Positions 15,945 through 25,136 are shown, counted from the stretch's first letter. The stretch is DNA of 64,000 nt from Pseudomonas matsuisoli (GCF_014647635.1 NZ_BMPO01000011.1:1-64000), one strand, 5' to 3'. The notes: generated by a model not told the origin, from the sequence alone. Translations and numbers: made by a program.

Positions 15945-16418
15945 ATGAAGTGGGCAGAGCACAGCAGAAAGCGCATGCACCGACAGGCAAATGCAGTCGG
16001 AAACCTATTGGTTGAAGGTTTTCATTATTTGGGGTTGTTCGCCATCGGAGCCGCTACCGCGTGGGCATCCGTGATGGCTTTCTGGGACATGGTGCAAGCT
16101 CGCCATGCCAGCGTCGACGACATCTTGCTTCTGTTCATTTACTTGGAACTGGGGGCGATGGTCGGCATTTACTTCAAGACCAATCACCTTCCGATTCGGT
16201 TCTTGTTGTACATCGCCATCACGGCATTGACGCGGTATTTGATCGGTGACGTTTCGCACCACAAGGCGCCGGACATTGGCCTGCTGTACCTATGCGGCGG
16301 TATTTTCTTCCTGGCGCTATCAGTCGTAGCGGTTCGTTTCGCTTCGTATCGCTTTCCGTCAAGCAAAGCGATTGATGCCTCAGGCGAGGCAGTTGGAGAT
16401 AGCTACTCGGAAAAATAG
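15945..16418 (+). CDS. psiE: PsiE-type phosphate-starvation-inducible membrane protein
   Basis: 157 aa, inner-membrane protein with four predicted helices. EGFHYLGLFAIGAATAW, DDILLLFIYLELGAMVGIYF, LPIRFLLYIAITALTRYLI and GLLYLCGGIFFLAL follow the PsiE family, which is phosphate-regulated in E. coli but biochemically undefined. The frame opens at 15867, but family members begin near MKWAE-R, so ATG 15945 is chosen. Upstream, CAGTCAT (15878) and CTGTCAT (15902) resemble PhoB half-sites, but the spacing is 24 rather than 22 bp, so phosphate control is only suggested. Confidence 0.82.
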   Translation: MKWAEHSRKRMHRQANAVGNLLVEGFHYLGLFAIGAATAWASVMAFWDMVQARHASVDDILLLFIYLELGAMVGIYFKTNHLPIRFLLYIAITALTRYLIGDVSHHKAPDIGLLYLCGGIFFLALSVVAVRFASYRFPSSKAIDASGEAVGDSYSEK

Positions 16419-16809
16419 ATTGCAGTAGCCTTCTTTTTTTAATGGCTATTAACGTCCACCGCCCTTTATGTAGACCTAAAGGCTCCGAAGCACTTCTGCG
16501 GTACCACATCGCCCCACGTGCATCGAGTTAACTGCACACTCGATCAGAACAACAGCAGTGGTCCTTTGCGGGATAACGCATAGCCCAATTATTGAAGCCT
16601 TGGCCGGCGGCGCCAATTTGCCGGATCCAACAGCATCAGCCAGGCGTTGAGGCGGCTATTGCATTCGGCGAGCGACAGCTATTTGCGACAACCACAACCA
16701 AGAGCAGCTACCCTCGCATAGGGGACTTCCGCCTTAGGTACAACGCCTTGCGCACGTTGAAACACCCATCCTCTACCCTGCCTGAGCCAACAAAATAACG
16801 AGGCATCTC
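16419..16809. other. Intergenic stretch without a recognised gene
   Basis: About 390 bp. A T-rich run CTTCTTTTTTT at 16431-16441 just after psiE may serve in termination. No conserved reading frame or clear promoter motif was recognised. Confidence 0.5.
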
Positions 16810-17517
16810 ATGCAACGCGAAGCGCTTAAAGAATTGTTTGACCAACAAGCCTCCGGCTACGACAAGCAATGGGCGGGAATGGCGCCCATTCGCGAAACGC
16901 TGCACCTGCTTCTTCGCTCGAACTTTGCCTATCTACCCGACGACGCTCGGATACTTTGCGTAGGCGCGGGTACGGGCGCCGAACTCGCGTACCTTGCGGG
17001 ATGCTTTCCCGAATGGAGGTTCACTGCTGTTGACCCTTCCGGAGCAATGCTCGATGTCTGTCGGCAGAAAGCGGAGCACGGTGGCTTTTTGTCTCGTTGC
17101 GACTTTCACGAGGGCTACCTCGGCACACTGTCTATCGAATCCCACTACGACGCGGCTACGTGCTTTCTGGTCTCTCAATTTTTGCTTGAAGCGCACGCGC
17201 GCATCGAGTTCTTTCAAGAGATAGCCCGAGCGCTGAAACCGGGCGGACTGCTGGCAAATGCCGATCTCGCGGCTGACACCTCCTGTCGCTCCTACGATGC
17301 GTTACTGCGTAGCTGGATGACATTGATGTCTGCAGCCGGCGTGGCGCCAGATGCGCTGGAACGTGCGCGAGCGGCGTACGCTAAGGACGTATCGATCCTT
17401 CCTTCACATCAGGTATCGGACCTGATCGAGTCAGCCGGCTTCGACAGACCGGTGCAATTCTTCCAAGCCGGATTGATGAGCGGATGGGTCTGTACGCGTC
17501 AATCAGATCCTTACTGA
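16810..17517 (+). CDS. Class I SAM-dependent methyltransferase
   Basis: 235 aa. Rossmann-type motif I ILCVGAGTGAELAYLA (about 48-63), acidic end of strand 2 in FTAVDPSGAML, motif II region ESHYDAATCFLVSQFL, motif III LKPGGLLANADL. Binds S-adenosylmethionine; the acceptor (small molecule, lipid or protein) cannot be told. The N terminus FDQQASGYDKQW is typical of ubiquinone/menaquinone-type (UbiE-like) small methyltransferases. Single gene, ATG 16810 without a strong ribosome site. Confidence 0.85.
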   Translation: MQREALKELFDQQASGYDKQWAGMAPIRETLHLLLRSNFAYLPDDARILCVGAGTGAELAYLAGCFPEWRFTAVDPSGAMLDVCRQKAEHGGFLSRCDFHEGYLGTLSIESHYDAATCFLVSQFLLEAHARIEFFQEIARALKPGGLLANADLAADTSCRSYDALLRSWMTLMSAAGVAPDALERARAAYAKDVSILPSHQVSDLIESAGFDRPVQFFQAGLMSGWVCTRQSDPY

Positions 17518-17690
17518 GAGAGAAGCATAGTCGTCTTTCGCAGCCGCCAGATGCTAAGAAGGCTCGCTCCAAAGTCTCTTGTAGACGGGCGCAATCCACG
17601 ACTTGCGAATGGTATCCATGTGGCGATACCTGCCTTCGGCATCCGTCCTGCAACCTCGCGTTGTGATAAGTGCCGCGCGCGACTAATATC

Positions 17691-17709
17691 GCGAACACTT
17701 CTCATTAGC
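17691..17709 (+). promoter_or_regulatory. Possible Fur box before the fecI-like gene
   Basis: GCGAACACTTCTCATTAGC matches the 19-bp Fur consensus at 11 positions, 23 bp before the ATG of the ECF sigma factor. Iron-dependent repression is the rule for fecI-type genes, which supports the guess; the match itself is moderate. Confidence 0.35.
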
Positions 17710-17732
17710 CGTCACGCTGGGCGGGGTCTTTC

Positions 17733-18263
17733 ATGCCTTCCACGCACGCTCTCGATCAGTCGGTACACCGCTTGTACGCCCGGCATTCTCCATGGCTGTT
17801 GAGCTTCCTGCGTCGGCGACTTAGTAACCGGATAGATGCGCCTGACCTGCTTCACGATACCTTCGTGCGCGTATTGGCCCGCCCTCGCCTTTCCACCGAT
17901 GAGGGCGGGGAACGGTCTTACCTGGCGACGCTCGCGCGCGGGCTTTGTATTGATCGCTGGCGGCGTGAAGCGCTGGAGACGGCTTATCTCGCGGCGTTGG
18001 CTAACCAGCCGATCATAGGGCAGCCTTCACCCGAGCAGACCGCGATGGTGCTAGAAACGTTGGTCGAGGTCGATGCCATGCTCGCTGGTCTCCCCCCAAA
18101 CGTGCGCGAGGCGTTTCTGTTGGCTCAGCTCGATGGCCTGCCCTACCGCGAGATTGGCGAGCGCCTCGGTGTGAGCGAACGCATGGTGAAGAGATATATG
18201 GCTCAGGCCTTCGTGCACTGTGCGGTGCTCGAAGCGGAGCTCGACGGACTGCTGGTGGAGTGA
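17733..18263 (+). CDS. FecI-type ECF sigma factor
   Basis: 176 aa. Sigma region 2 at about 8-75 (VHRLYARHSPWLLSFLRRRL, DLLHDTFVRVLARPRL, YLATLARGLCIDRWRRE) and region 4 at about 115-165 (LPPNVREAFLLAQLDGLPYREI, LGVSERMVKRYMAQA). The FecI group directs RNA polymerase to a neighbouring TonB-receptor gene when its FecR partner receives the signal. Followed after 3 bp by the fecR-like gene and then the receptor: the classical sigma-regulator-receptor order for cell-surface signalling. Confidence 0.92.
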   Translation: MPSTHALDQSVHRLYARHSPWLLSFLRRRLSNRIDAPDLLHDTFVRVLARPRLSTDEGGERSYLATLARGLCIDRWRREALETAYLAALANQPIIGQPSPEQTAMVLETLVEVDAMLAGLPPNVREAFLLAQLDGLPYREIGERLGVSERMVKRYMAQAFVHCAVLEAELDGLLVE

Positions 18264-18266
18264 ACG

Positions 18267-19238
18267 ATGGAATCACGCGCGAGCAGAATCCAGCACACGA
18301 GCTTGCAACAGGCCGCCCACTGGTACGTAACGCTGCAGGACGTGGATTGCCCCGCGGTGCTGCAAGAACAGTGGCGAGATTGGTTCGAGCAACATAGCGA
18401 GCATCGGGCGGCCTGGCACTATGTGGAGCGTGTTGGCGAACATTTCGCGCCGTTGCGTGATCAGGCGCCCCAGGCGGGCGGAGCCCTTCGGCAGACGCGC
18501 GCGAAAGGGATGTCCCGTCGGCAAGCGACCAAGACGCTCATGTGGCTGGGCGTTGGCTCCCTGGTTGGCCTAAGCGGCTGGCGAGCATCGACGCTCACGG
18601 GTTGGACAGCCGACCTAGCCACCGGGACGGGCGAGAATCGTAAGGTGCGCCTGGAGGATGGCAGCGAACTCTGGCTTGGTGCCCGCACGGCGGTCGACAC
18701 CGGATTCGATACGCGCACGCGTCGACTTGACCTGCGTTTCGGTGAGCTGCTTTTGCAAACGGCGGAGCGCGATACCCGCCCGTTCATCGTTCGTACCGAG
18801 TGCGGTGAATTGGAAGTTGCCTCGGGCACCGCTCGCCTGGGTATTCGCCAACAGGAAAGCCACACGCGGCTCGATGTCTATCAGGGCGCGGTAAACGTCT
18901 GCACGACACACAACGACCGGCGCCAGCAGGTGCTTGCCGACCAGGGCATCGACTTTACGCCGTCGATCATCCATTCGCCGACGGCGGCGCAAGCGGCAGG
19001 AGAATCCTGGACCCGAGGCGTGCTGGCCGCTGAAGCCATGCCGTTGTCCGAGCTCGTCGACACGCTGAGTCGGTATCGCCATGGGCACCTTGGCTATGCA
19101 CCAACGGTGGCCAAGCTGTCGGTCATGGGTACATTCCCGCTAGGCGATACCGACCAGGCGCTGCACTTGCTGGAAGCCGCCCTACCTGTGCGTGTTCGGC
19201 GGCTCACGCATTGGTGGGTCAACGTCGAAGCGGCATGA
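18267..19238 (+). CDS. FecR-type anti-sigma/sigma-regulator membrane protein
   Basis: 323 aa. N-terminal cytoplasmic domain (about 1-85) with AAHWYVTLQD and WRDWFEQHSEHRAAWHYVE, the DUF4880-like sigma-binding part; one membrane helix about 90-110 (TLMWLGVGSLVGLSGW); periplasmic FecR domain (GENRKVRLEDGSELWLGART, LDLRFGELLLQTAERDTRPF, VASGTARLGIR) that meets the STN domain of the receptor. It controls the sigma factor encoded 3 bp upstream. Intact and of normal length. Confidence 0.92.
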   Translation: MESRASRIQHTSLQQAAHWYVTLQDVDCPAVLQEQWRDWFEQHSEHRAAWHYVERVGEHFAPLRDQAPQAGGALRQTRAKGMSRRQATKTLMWLGVGSLVGLSGWRASTLTGWTADLATGTGENRKVRLEDGSELWLGARTAVDTGFDTRTRRLDLRFGELLLQTAERDTRPFIVRTECGELEVASGTARLGIRQQESHTRLDVYQGAVNVCTTHNDRRQQVLADQGIDFTPSIIHSPTAAQAAGESWTRGVLAAEAMPLSELVDTLSRYRHGHLGYAPTVAKLSVMGTFPLGDTDQALHLLEAALPVRVRRLTHWWVNVEAA

Positions 19239-19325
19239 GTTTTAAATAATTCTTGGGTGGCGGGTTCCCTTTTTCGCGAGTTGTTCGGTTCACCTTGCAG
19301 CACTCACTGCCTTACAGGGATACCC

Positions 19326-21764
19326 ATGCAGTCGTCTCGCTCTTTTGCTATTCGCGCCGCCCTTTCCGCGCCGTTATCGCTCTTCGTGCTGGCCCCGCTG
19401 GCCATCTTGCCCCTGGCCGCCCACGCGGTGGAAGCAAGCAGCGAGCAGGCATTCGATATTTCAGCGGGGCCACTGAGCCGCGTGCTCAATCAGTTCAGTA
19501 GTCAGGCAGGCATCTACCTGGTGGGTAGCAACGCCCTGGCGCAAGACCGGCAGAGCCCAGGCCTGCAAGGTCGCCACACCATTCAACAAGGGTTGCACCA
19601 ATTGTTGCGCGGAACCGGACTGCAAGCCGTTCCACAAGGCGGCACAGGTTACGTACTGCAGCCTGTTTCGACCGGTGACGCGGTACAGCTTCAACCGACG
19701 TCGGTGCTGGGCGCCGGAATGCAGAGCGCCAACGGGCAGTCGGACAGCGGCTACCGCGCGGTCAATTCAGCGACCGCCAGCAAAACCAGTACCGCGTTGG
19801 CCGAGACGCCGCGTTCAGTGTCGGTCGTCACGCGGCGCCGCATGGACGACCAGAAATCGCAGACGCTAACCGAGGTTCTGGGCTACGTACCCGGCATCTT
19901 CGCGCCGCCATTTGCCGCCGGTGACGGCGCGGCCGGCGACCTGTTCTTCATTCGCGGCTTCAACGCGACCGACTACGGCTATGGCTTATTGCGCGACGGT
20001 CTTCGAGTCCAGGGCAACCGTTACGACACCACCAGTGAGCCATACGGACTCGAACGCGTGGAAGTTTTCCGAGGCCCCACGTCCATCCTGTATGGCGAGA
20101 ACGCACCCGGCGGTGTGGTGAACCTCGTCAGCAAGCGTCCGACCGCAGATGCCCGCGGCCAACTTCAGCTGAGCTACGGCACCCACGAACGTCGCCAGCT
20201 GGGCGTGGACGTGTCTGGCCCATTGAACGAAAGCGGCAGCGTGTTGGGACGCATGGTCGTGCTCGGCCGCAAATCCGATACGCAGGTGGATCACCAACCG
20301 GACGACCGCCTGTACCTCGCCCCGTCATTGACGCTCAACATCGATGATGCCAATACACTCACCCTGCTGGGGACGTATCAGCGGGATCGCACACTCATGG
20401 AATTGGGGTATCCCGCGGCGGGCACGCTGCTGAACAACCCCAATGGCAAGATCGACAAGAGCACGCTGCTCGGCAATCCGGACTGGGACGACTTCGAGCG
20501 AGAAACCTGGACGCTCGGCTATGAGTTCACGCATCGCTTCAACGAAGCCTGGCAATATCGCCAGAACTCCCGCTACATGCAGTCTCGTATCGACCGCCAG
20601 GAAATCTGGCCGGGCAACCTCGACAACGGCGGCTTCGGCACCATCCTGAACAACACGGCCTACGACCGCGAGAACAAATCCATCGCCTACGCACTGGACA
20701 ATCAGGTCGAAGGCAATTTCACGCTGCGCGAGGTGGAGAACACGCTGCTTTTTGGCGCCAGCCTTGATCGCACCTCGTTCAATCAAGACTGGGATGCGGG
20801 TTTTGGCGGCACCATCAATGTGTTCGATCCGGTCTATACCGGGCCCCCCGTAACCTCAACGACCGTCCAAAACGCCTTGCTCGAGCAAACACTCTACGGC
20901 GTCTATACCCAGCTCCAGAGCCGCGTTGATAACTGGGTGCTTTTGCTAGGCGGTCGTTACGATCGAGTCAACAGCACCTACCGCAACAAGGCAGGCACAC
21001 TCAACGCCTCCGCCGATCTCGATTACTGGGACGGCCAATTCACCTGGCAGGCCGGGCTGATGTATCAGTTCGAAAATGGGGTATCGCCGTATGTGAGCTA
21101 CTCGACGGCCTACAACCCGACCCAGCAGGTCTCCAGTTCCAATGGACCGCTCGATCCAACGACCAGCGAACAATACGAAGCCGGCGTGAAGTACGAACCC
21201 AAGGGCTGGAATACCGCCATCAGCGCCTCGGTCTACGACCTCCGCAAGAAAGACGACTCTCTATATGACAGTGTCGTCGGCGACTACCGCAACGTTGGAC
21301 GCAGCCGCGCCAAAGGCGTGGAGCTGGAAGTCAGCAGCGACCTCACTGACAACGTGAACGTGACAGCGGCGTACACCTACACGGATTCACGCATCACCAA
21401 AGATGCACCGGGTTCGTTGCTGGAAGATCATCAGATCACCGGCGTACCGCGCAACCAGGCGTCCGTCTGGGCGAATTACCGTTTCCTCGACGGGGGACTG
21501 AAAGGCTTGCGTATCGGGGGTGGTGTGCGCCATTTCGACAGCACGTTCGCGTACACCAGCCCTGCGCTCTACGGAACGCTCGACACGGGTGATGTCACCC
21601 TTGTCGATGCCGCAGTGGGCTATTCCATCGACGAGCAATGGTCAGCAGAACTCAATGCGCGCAACCTGCTGGATAAGGAATACGTCGCCGGCTGCAACAA
21701 TGCAGGCCGCTGCTATTGGGGCGAAGAAAGAACCCTGCTGGCGACTTTGACCTACAACTGGTGA
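19326..21764 (+). CDS. TonB-dependent siderophore receptor with STN signalling domain
   Basis: 812 aa. Signal peptide to about residue 37 (LPLAAHAVEA); STN domain about 38-125 (FDISAGPLSRVLNQFSSQAG, GLQGRHTIQQGLHQLLRGTG) for signalling to FecR; plug (TPRSVSVVTRRRMDD, FFIRGF, VEVFRGPTSILYGENAPGG); barrel ending LATLTYNW. The pattern is that of hydroxamate-type (FoxA/FhuA/FiuA-like) receptors, but the siderophore is not provable. ATG 19326 begins the signal peptide; the longer frame from 19257 is rejected. The 87-bp gap after fecR may hold the promoter used by the FecI-type sigma factor. Confidence 0.92.
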   Translation: MQSSRSFAIRAALSAPLSLFVLAPLAILPLAAHAVEASSEQAFDISAGPLSRVLNQFSSQAGIYLVGSNALAQDRQSPGLQGRHTIQQGLHQLLRGTGLQAVPQGGTGYVLQPVSTGDAVQLQPTSVLGAGMQSANGQSDSGYRAVNSATASKTSTALAETPRSVSVVTRRRMDDQKSQTLTEVLGYVPGIFAPPFAAGDGAAGDLFFIRGFNATDYGYGLLRDGLRVQGNRYDTTSEPYGLERVEVFRGPTSILYGENAPGGVVNLVSKRPTADARGQLQLSYGTHERRQLGVDVSGPLNESGSVLGRMVVLGRKSDTQVDHQPDDRLYLAPSLTLNIDDANTLTLLGTYQRDRTLMELGYPAAGTLLNNPNGKIDKSTLLGNPDWDDFERETWTLGYEFTHRFNEAWQYRQNSRYMQSRIDRQEIWPGNLDNGGFGTILNNTAYDRENKSIAYALDNQVEGNFTLREVENTLLFGASLDRTSFNQDWDAGFGGTINVFDPVYTGPPVTSTTVQNALLEQTLYGVYTQLQSRVDNWVLLLGGRYDRVNSTYRNKAGTLNASADLDYWDGQFTWQAGLMYQFENGVSPYVSYSTAYNPTQQVSSSNGPLDPTTSEQYEAGVKYEPKGWNTAISASVYDLRKKDDSLYDSVVGDYRNVGRSRAKGVELEVSSDLTDNVNVTAAYTYTDSRITKDAPGSLLEDHQITGVPRNQASVWANYRFLDGGLKGLRIGGGVRHFDSTFAYTSPALYGTLDTGDVTLVDAAVGYSIDEQWSAELNARNLLDKEYVAGCNNAGRCYWGEERTLLATLTYNW

Positions 21765-21825
21765 TCGGGCGCTCGAGCCGGGCCGTTGCGAATCGGGGAC
21801 CGTGTCGAGCCTGATCCACCCTCAC

Positions 21826-21865
21826 CCTATGCCTTACACATGCAGTAGCACGTGCAAGGCATAGG
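21826..21865. terminator. Long inverted repeat between convergent genes
   Basis: CCTATGCCTT (21826-21835) and AAGGCATAGG (21856-21865) are perfect 10-bp complements around a 20-nt loop, between the receptor stop (21764) and the stop of the convergent hydrolase (21885). No T run follows, so a bidirectional terminator is likely but not certain. Confidence 0.45.
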
Positions 21866-21884
21866 CGCCGGCGTTACGAATCAA

Positions 21885-22790
21885 TCACTGAACGTTCACG
21901 TCCAAAAACTCGCGGATGACGGGCAGGATTTCCGCTGCGTGCGTTTCCAATGCGAAATGGCCGGTGTCGTAGAAACGAATGTCCGCATTGGGAATATCCC
22001 GCTTCCACGCTTCGGCCCCTGCCGGCAAAAAGAACGGGTCGTTCTTGCCCCACACCGCCAACAGCGGCGGCTGGTACTCGCGAAAGAACGCCTGAAAGTC
22101 GGGATAGAGGGCCACGTTGTTGGCGTAGTCCAGGACCAGGTCGAGCTGAATATCGGCATTGCCTGGCCGTGAAACCTGCAGTCCTTCCAACGTGTAACCG
22201 TCGGGGGATACCGAACGCTCATCCGCCACGCCCTCCAGGTATTGCCACTTGATTGAGGCGGGCGTCGGGAAGTCCTGCAATGCATCGCGATTCTGCTGGG
22301 TCGGCTCATGCCAGTAAGTTCGTATCGGCGCCCAACCGTCGCCCAGCCCTTCCTCATAAGCGTTTCCGTTCTGGGAAATGATCGCGGTCACCCGCTCGGG
22401 GTGCGCAAGCGCCAGACGCCAGGCCACGGGCGCACCGTAGTCGTGGACGACCAGCGCATAGTGATCGAGGTTGAGCTGCTCGGTGAACTGCTCGATGGTC
22501 TCCGCCAGCGCTGCGAAGGTGTACGCGTACTTGTCTCTCGCGGGCGCTTCGGTAAACCCGAACGCCGGAAGGTCAGGCGCGATCACGTGGTAGCGGTCGG
22601 CGAGCGCCGGAATGAGATCGCGGAACATGAACGATGACGCAGCGAAGCCGTGCAGGAGCAGCACCGTCGGTGCTCCGGCGCGACCGGCCTCACGGTAGAA
22701 AACCTTCACATCGCCGACTTGCTCGTACTGGTAACGAACTCCGTCACGGCGTTCGTGGTAACCATCGGCAGATTTGCTCAAGGATGTCAT
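21885..22790 (-). CDS. Alpha/beta hydrolase (epoxide hydrolase / haloalkane dehalogenase type)
   Basis: 301 aa. Oxyanion HGFAASSFMFRDL (47-59), nucleophile Asp117 in VVHDYGAPVAWRLA, cap region, acid in WGKNDPFF, and catalytic histidine in DTGHFALETHA. An aspartate nucleophile points to epoxide hydrolysis or dehalogenation rather than ester hydrolysis. ATG 22790 has an ideal AGGAGG five bases upstream. It is divergent from the CGNR-family regulator; a GTAACC half-site lies right before its ribosome site, so repression by that regulator is likely. Confidence 0.85.
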   Translation of the reverse strand: MTSLSKSADGYHERRDGVRYQYEQVGDVKVFYREAGRAGAPTVLLLHGFAASSFMFRDLIPALADRYHVIAPDLPAFGFTEAPARDKYAYTFAALAETIEQFTEQLNLDHYALVVHDYGAPVAWRLALAHPERVTAIISQNGNAYEEGLGDGWAPIRTYWHEPTQQNRDALQDFPTPASIKWQYLEGVADERSVSPDGYTLEGLQVSRPGNADIQLDLVLDYANNVALYPDFQAFFREYQPPLLAVWGKNDPFFLPAGAEAWKRDIPNADIRFYDTGHFALETHAAEILPVIREFLDVNVQ

Positions 22791-22801
22791 GGCAGCCTCC
22801 T

Positions 22802-22873
22802 GTAACCATCAAAATATGAATTTGAAGGTTACGAAGCATTCAAGTAACCTGTCAAACACCTTTTATCGGTTAC
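22802..22873. promoter_or_regulatory. Array of GGTTAC/GTAACC half-sites in a divergent promoter
   Basis: Half-sites occur as GTAACC at 22802-22807, AGGTTAC at 22826-22832, GTAACCT at 22844-22850 and GGTTAC at 22868-22873; the middle two form a perfect 7-bp inverted repeat with an 11-bp spacer. Start-to-start spacings are about 25, 17 and 24 bp. The array fills the gap between the hydrolase and CGNR regulator starts, so it is probably the operator of the latter. Confidence 0.6.
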
Positions 22874-22881
22874 TCACTGCT

Positions 22882-23466
22882 ATGAACATCACACGCGTTA
22901 CCCCTCCAGGTGCGGTTTTCCTGGCTGACAATCTGGCGCTCGACTTCATCAACAGCGAGTACGGGATGGGTGAGCAGCACCACGACTGCTTCAGCGACAA
23001 TGAAAGCGTAATGAATTGGCTAAAGGCGGCGACGGTTCTGCCCGATGATTACGCTGCGCCTGCACCGGCAGGATTGCTCGACCTAGCACACGAATTCCGC
23101 GAGTGCGCGCGAAATCTGGTGAACGCTGCAATGATCGGCACACCGGCCGACTTCACGGTCATCAATACAGCACTGGACGCTGGCCAACCCGTCACAGCGC
23201 TGGGCTGGAGCGATGAAGAACAGGCGTTTCAGGCCGTAACGCAACGGCGCGACGACAGCCCGCCTAGCCTGTTGTGGCCGGTCGCCCAGTCGCTGGTGAA
23301 CCTACTCACGAACGAGAAATTCGAGTTCGTCCGCCAATGCGAAGCCCACGACTGCGTACTTCTTTTTCATGACTTGACCAAATCCCACCGACGCCGCTGG
23401 TGCAGCATGGCCACCTGCGGCAACCGCATGAAGGTCGCCGCCTTTCGCTCACGGAACAAACGCTGA
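22882..23466 (+). CDS. CGNR zinc-finger (ABATE-domain) transcriptional regulator
   Basis: 194 aa. N-terminal ABATE-type ligand domain (FLADNLALDFINSEYGM, then helices to about 145) and a C-terminal zinc finger with C-x4-C (CEAHDC) followed by RRRWCSMATCGNRMKVAAFR, the C-G-N-R signature. Such proteins are predicted stress- or drug-responsive repressors. The frame opens at 22774, but ATG 22882 matches the usual N terminus and leaves the operator array untranslated. Divergent from the alpha/beta hydrolase, its likely target. Confidence 0.87.
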   Translation: MNITRVTPPGAVFLADNLALDFINSEYGMGEQHHDCFSDNESVMNWLKAATVLPDDYAAPAPAGLLDLAHEFRECARNLVNAAMIGTPADFTVINTALDAGQPVTALGWSDEEQAFQAVTQRRDDSPPSLLWPVAQSLVNLLTNEKFEFVRQCEAHDCVLLFHDLTKSHRRRWCSMATCGNRMKVAAFRSRNKR

Positions 23467-23525
23467 GACGCAGCGGGTAGATCGGTGCGCCAGGCAGCCG
23501 CCCGCTCGCGCCTTTCAATCAAAAC

Positions 23526-24230
23526 TTAAGCTCCGAACCCACCATCGATGGTGTGCATGGCGCCCGTTATGCCACTGGCATAACGGCCGGCGAGGTAGTG
23601 CGTTAGGCTGGCGACATCCTGCGCCGTCCCATGGCGCTTGATCGCCATGACACTGTGCATCTGTTCGGCGAGTTCGCCATCTGCTGGGTTCATATCGGTA
23701 TCGGTCGGGCCCGGCTGCACGACGTTGACGGTGATTCCTCGTGGTCCGAAATCCCGCGCCAAACCGCGCGCCATGCCCTGTAACGCTGACTTGCTCAGCG
23801 CGTACGCGGCTAAGCCAGAAAAAGGCATACGGTCGCCATTGACCGAACCGATCACGATGATCCGTCCACCCTCCGGCATTTCTCTCGCCGCCTCTACAGA
23901 CGCGTGATAAGGCGCGCGAACGTTAACGTCGATCAAATGATCAATGGCGTCCGGATCAAGCGTCAGCGGATCACCCGCCACCAGCACGCCGGCATTGAAT
24001 ACCAGCACATCCAACGAGCCCGCCTCGCGTACGGTCGCGATGATCGCATCTCGGTCGGAGGCATCGGAATGAACCGCAGTCCCCCCCGTCTCCGCAGCCA
24101 ACCGTTGCGCGTCCTCCTTGGAACCCGCGTAAGTAAACGTTACCTGTGCCCCCTCGCCGGCAAAACGCCTCACGATTGCAGCACCGATACCACGACTGCC
24201 ACCAATGACCAGCACGGTTTTATTTCGCAT
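23526..24230 (-). CDS. Short-chain dehydrogenase/reductase
   Basis: 234 aa, classical SDR: cofactor motif GGSRGIG (9-15), NAG in VLVFNAGVL, catalytic Ser in VIGSVNG and Y-x-x-x-K in YALSKSALQ. NAD(P)-dependent; an acidic or basic residue after strand 2 does not settle the cofactor. The closing motif PGPTDTDMNPAD and GAMHTIDGGFGA are as in 3-oxoacyl-ACP-reductase-like SDRs often paired with TetR repressors. ATG 24230 is chosen; a TTG at 24269 would lie on the operator. Divergent from a TetR regulator. Confidence 0.88.
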   Translation of the reverse strand: MRNKTVLVIGGSRGIGAAIVRRFAGEGAQVTFTYAGSKEDAQRLAAETGGTAVHSDASDRDAIIATVREAGSLDVLVFNAGVLVAGDPLTLDPDAIDHLIDVNVRAPYHASVEAAREMPEGGRIIVIGSVNGDRMPFSGLAAYALSKSALQGMARGLARDFGPRGITVNVVQPGPTDTDMNPADGELAEQMHSVMAIKRHGTAQDVASLTHYLAGRYASGITGAMHTIDGGFGA

Positions 24231-24270
24231 GTCCACTTGGCTTACCTCTATTCGCTTATTGGTTAGCAAC

Positions 24271-24315
24271 CACTATAAAATTACGCAAACCGGATTCGCA
24301 AGGATTTTTATAGTG
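24271..24315. promoter_or_regulatory. 10-bp perfect inverted repeat, likely TetR operator
   Basis: CACTATAAAA (24271-24280) and TTTTATAGTG (24306-24315) are perfect complements separated by 25 bp, between the divergent SDR and TetR genes. The right arm includes the GTG start codon of the regulator, so binding there would also block its own expression. A smaller GGTT-AGC-AACC palindrome sits at 24261-24270. Confidence 0.55.
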
Positions 24316-24939
24316 ACCACTAAAGAACTTAAACAAGTCGAGCGTAAACCGCGCGGTCGCCCACGGGCTTTCGATACGGAAACCGCTCTGGATACGGGGC
24401 AGCGCCTGTTCCATACCAGTGGCTATGAATCCGTGGGGCTGGCCGCATTGACCGATGCGCTGGGAGTGAAACCACCTAGCTTCTACAAGGCATTTGGGAG
24501 CAAGGCTGAATTCTTCTCGCTGGTGCTCGATCGCTACGCCAGGTCCGTGCTGACGTTGGACGACATCCTATTACCTGGTCGGGCGCCGGTAGATGCGATG
24601 GCAGCGTTGCTTGAAAGCGCGGCCAGCACCTATGCACGCGACCCACATCAGCGGGGTTGCCTCGTTCTCGAAGCCGTTCGAGGGCTACAAGACGACGAGA
24701 GTGTCCTCTACGCGCGCAAAATCGCCGACAGCCGTCGTGTTCAGATTCGCGAATTCATCGCGCAAACGCACCCCGAATGCGCGGCGGCCGCTACCGACTA
24801 TGTGGCCAGCACCCTGTCCGGTCTGTCCGCCAGTGCGCGCGAAGGTATGAATGAAGCGCGGTTGCTTCGCGTGGCCGAAGTGGCTGTTGCAGGTCTGCGG
24901 CAACTTTTGCAGCCAGAGGGACGAGACGTTACCGACTAG
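24313..24939 (+). CDS. TetR-family transcriptional regulator (GTG start)
   Basis: 208 aa. Basic lead KPRGRPRAFD, then the TetR helix-turn-helix at about 20-65 (ALDTGQRLFHTSGYESVGLA, ALGVKPPSFYKAFGSKAEFF), then an all-helical ligand/dimer domain with RGCLVLEAVRG. The frame is open further upstream, but GTG 24313 lies behind AAGGA and within the inverted repeat; upstream starts would fall in the divergent SDR gene. Expected to repress itself and the SDR. Confidence 0.88.
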   Translation: MTTKELKQVERKPRGRPRAFDTETALDTGQRLFHTSGYESVGLAALTDALGVKPPSFYKAFGSKAEFFSLVLDRYARSVLTLDDILLPGRAPVDAMAALLESAASTYARDPHQRGCLVLEAVRGLQDDESVLYARKIADSRRVQIREFIAQTHPECAAAATDYVASTLSGLSASAREGMNEARLLRVAEVAVAGLRQLLQPEGRDVTD

Positions 24940-25136
24940 AGCGCCCACATAGAGAAATGCCGGTCCCTGACAAGGGATCATGACGGCGAACTTCGGCACC
25001 TTAGTTCGCTGCGTCGGCCCGACGCTGCGTTCGAGTTGACTGACAATCTCTAAGTCACTGAAACCTTTTGCCTTTCAAGACGATCGGAAACACTAACGCT
25101 AGACCGACTTAACGACGTTTTGAAACGGATGTCCCG

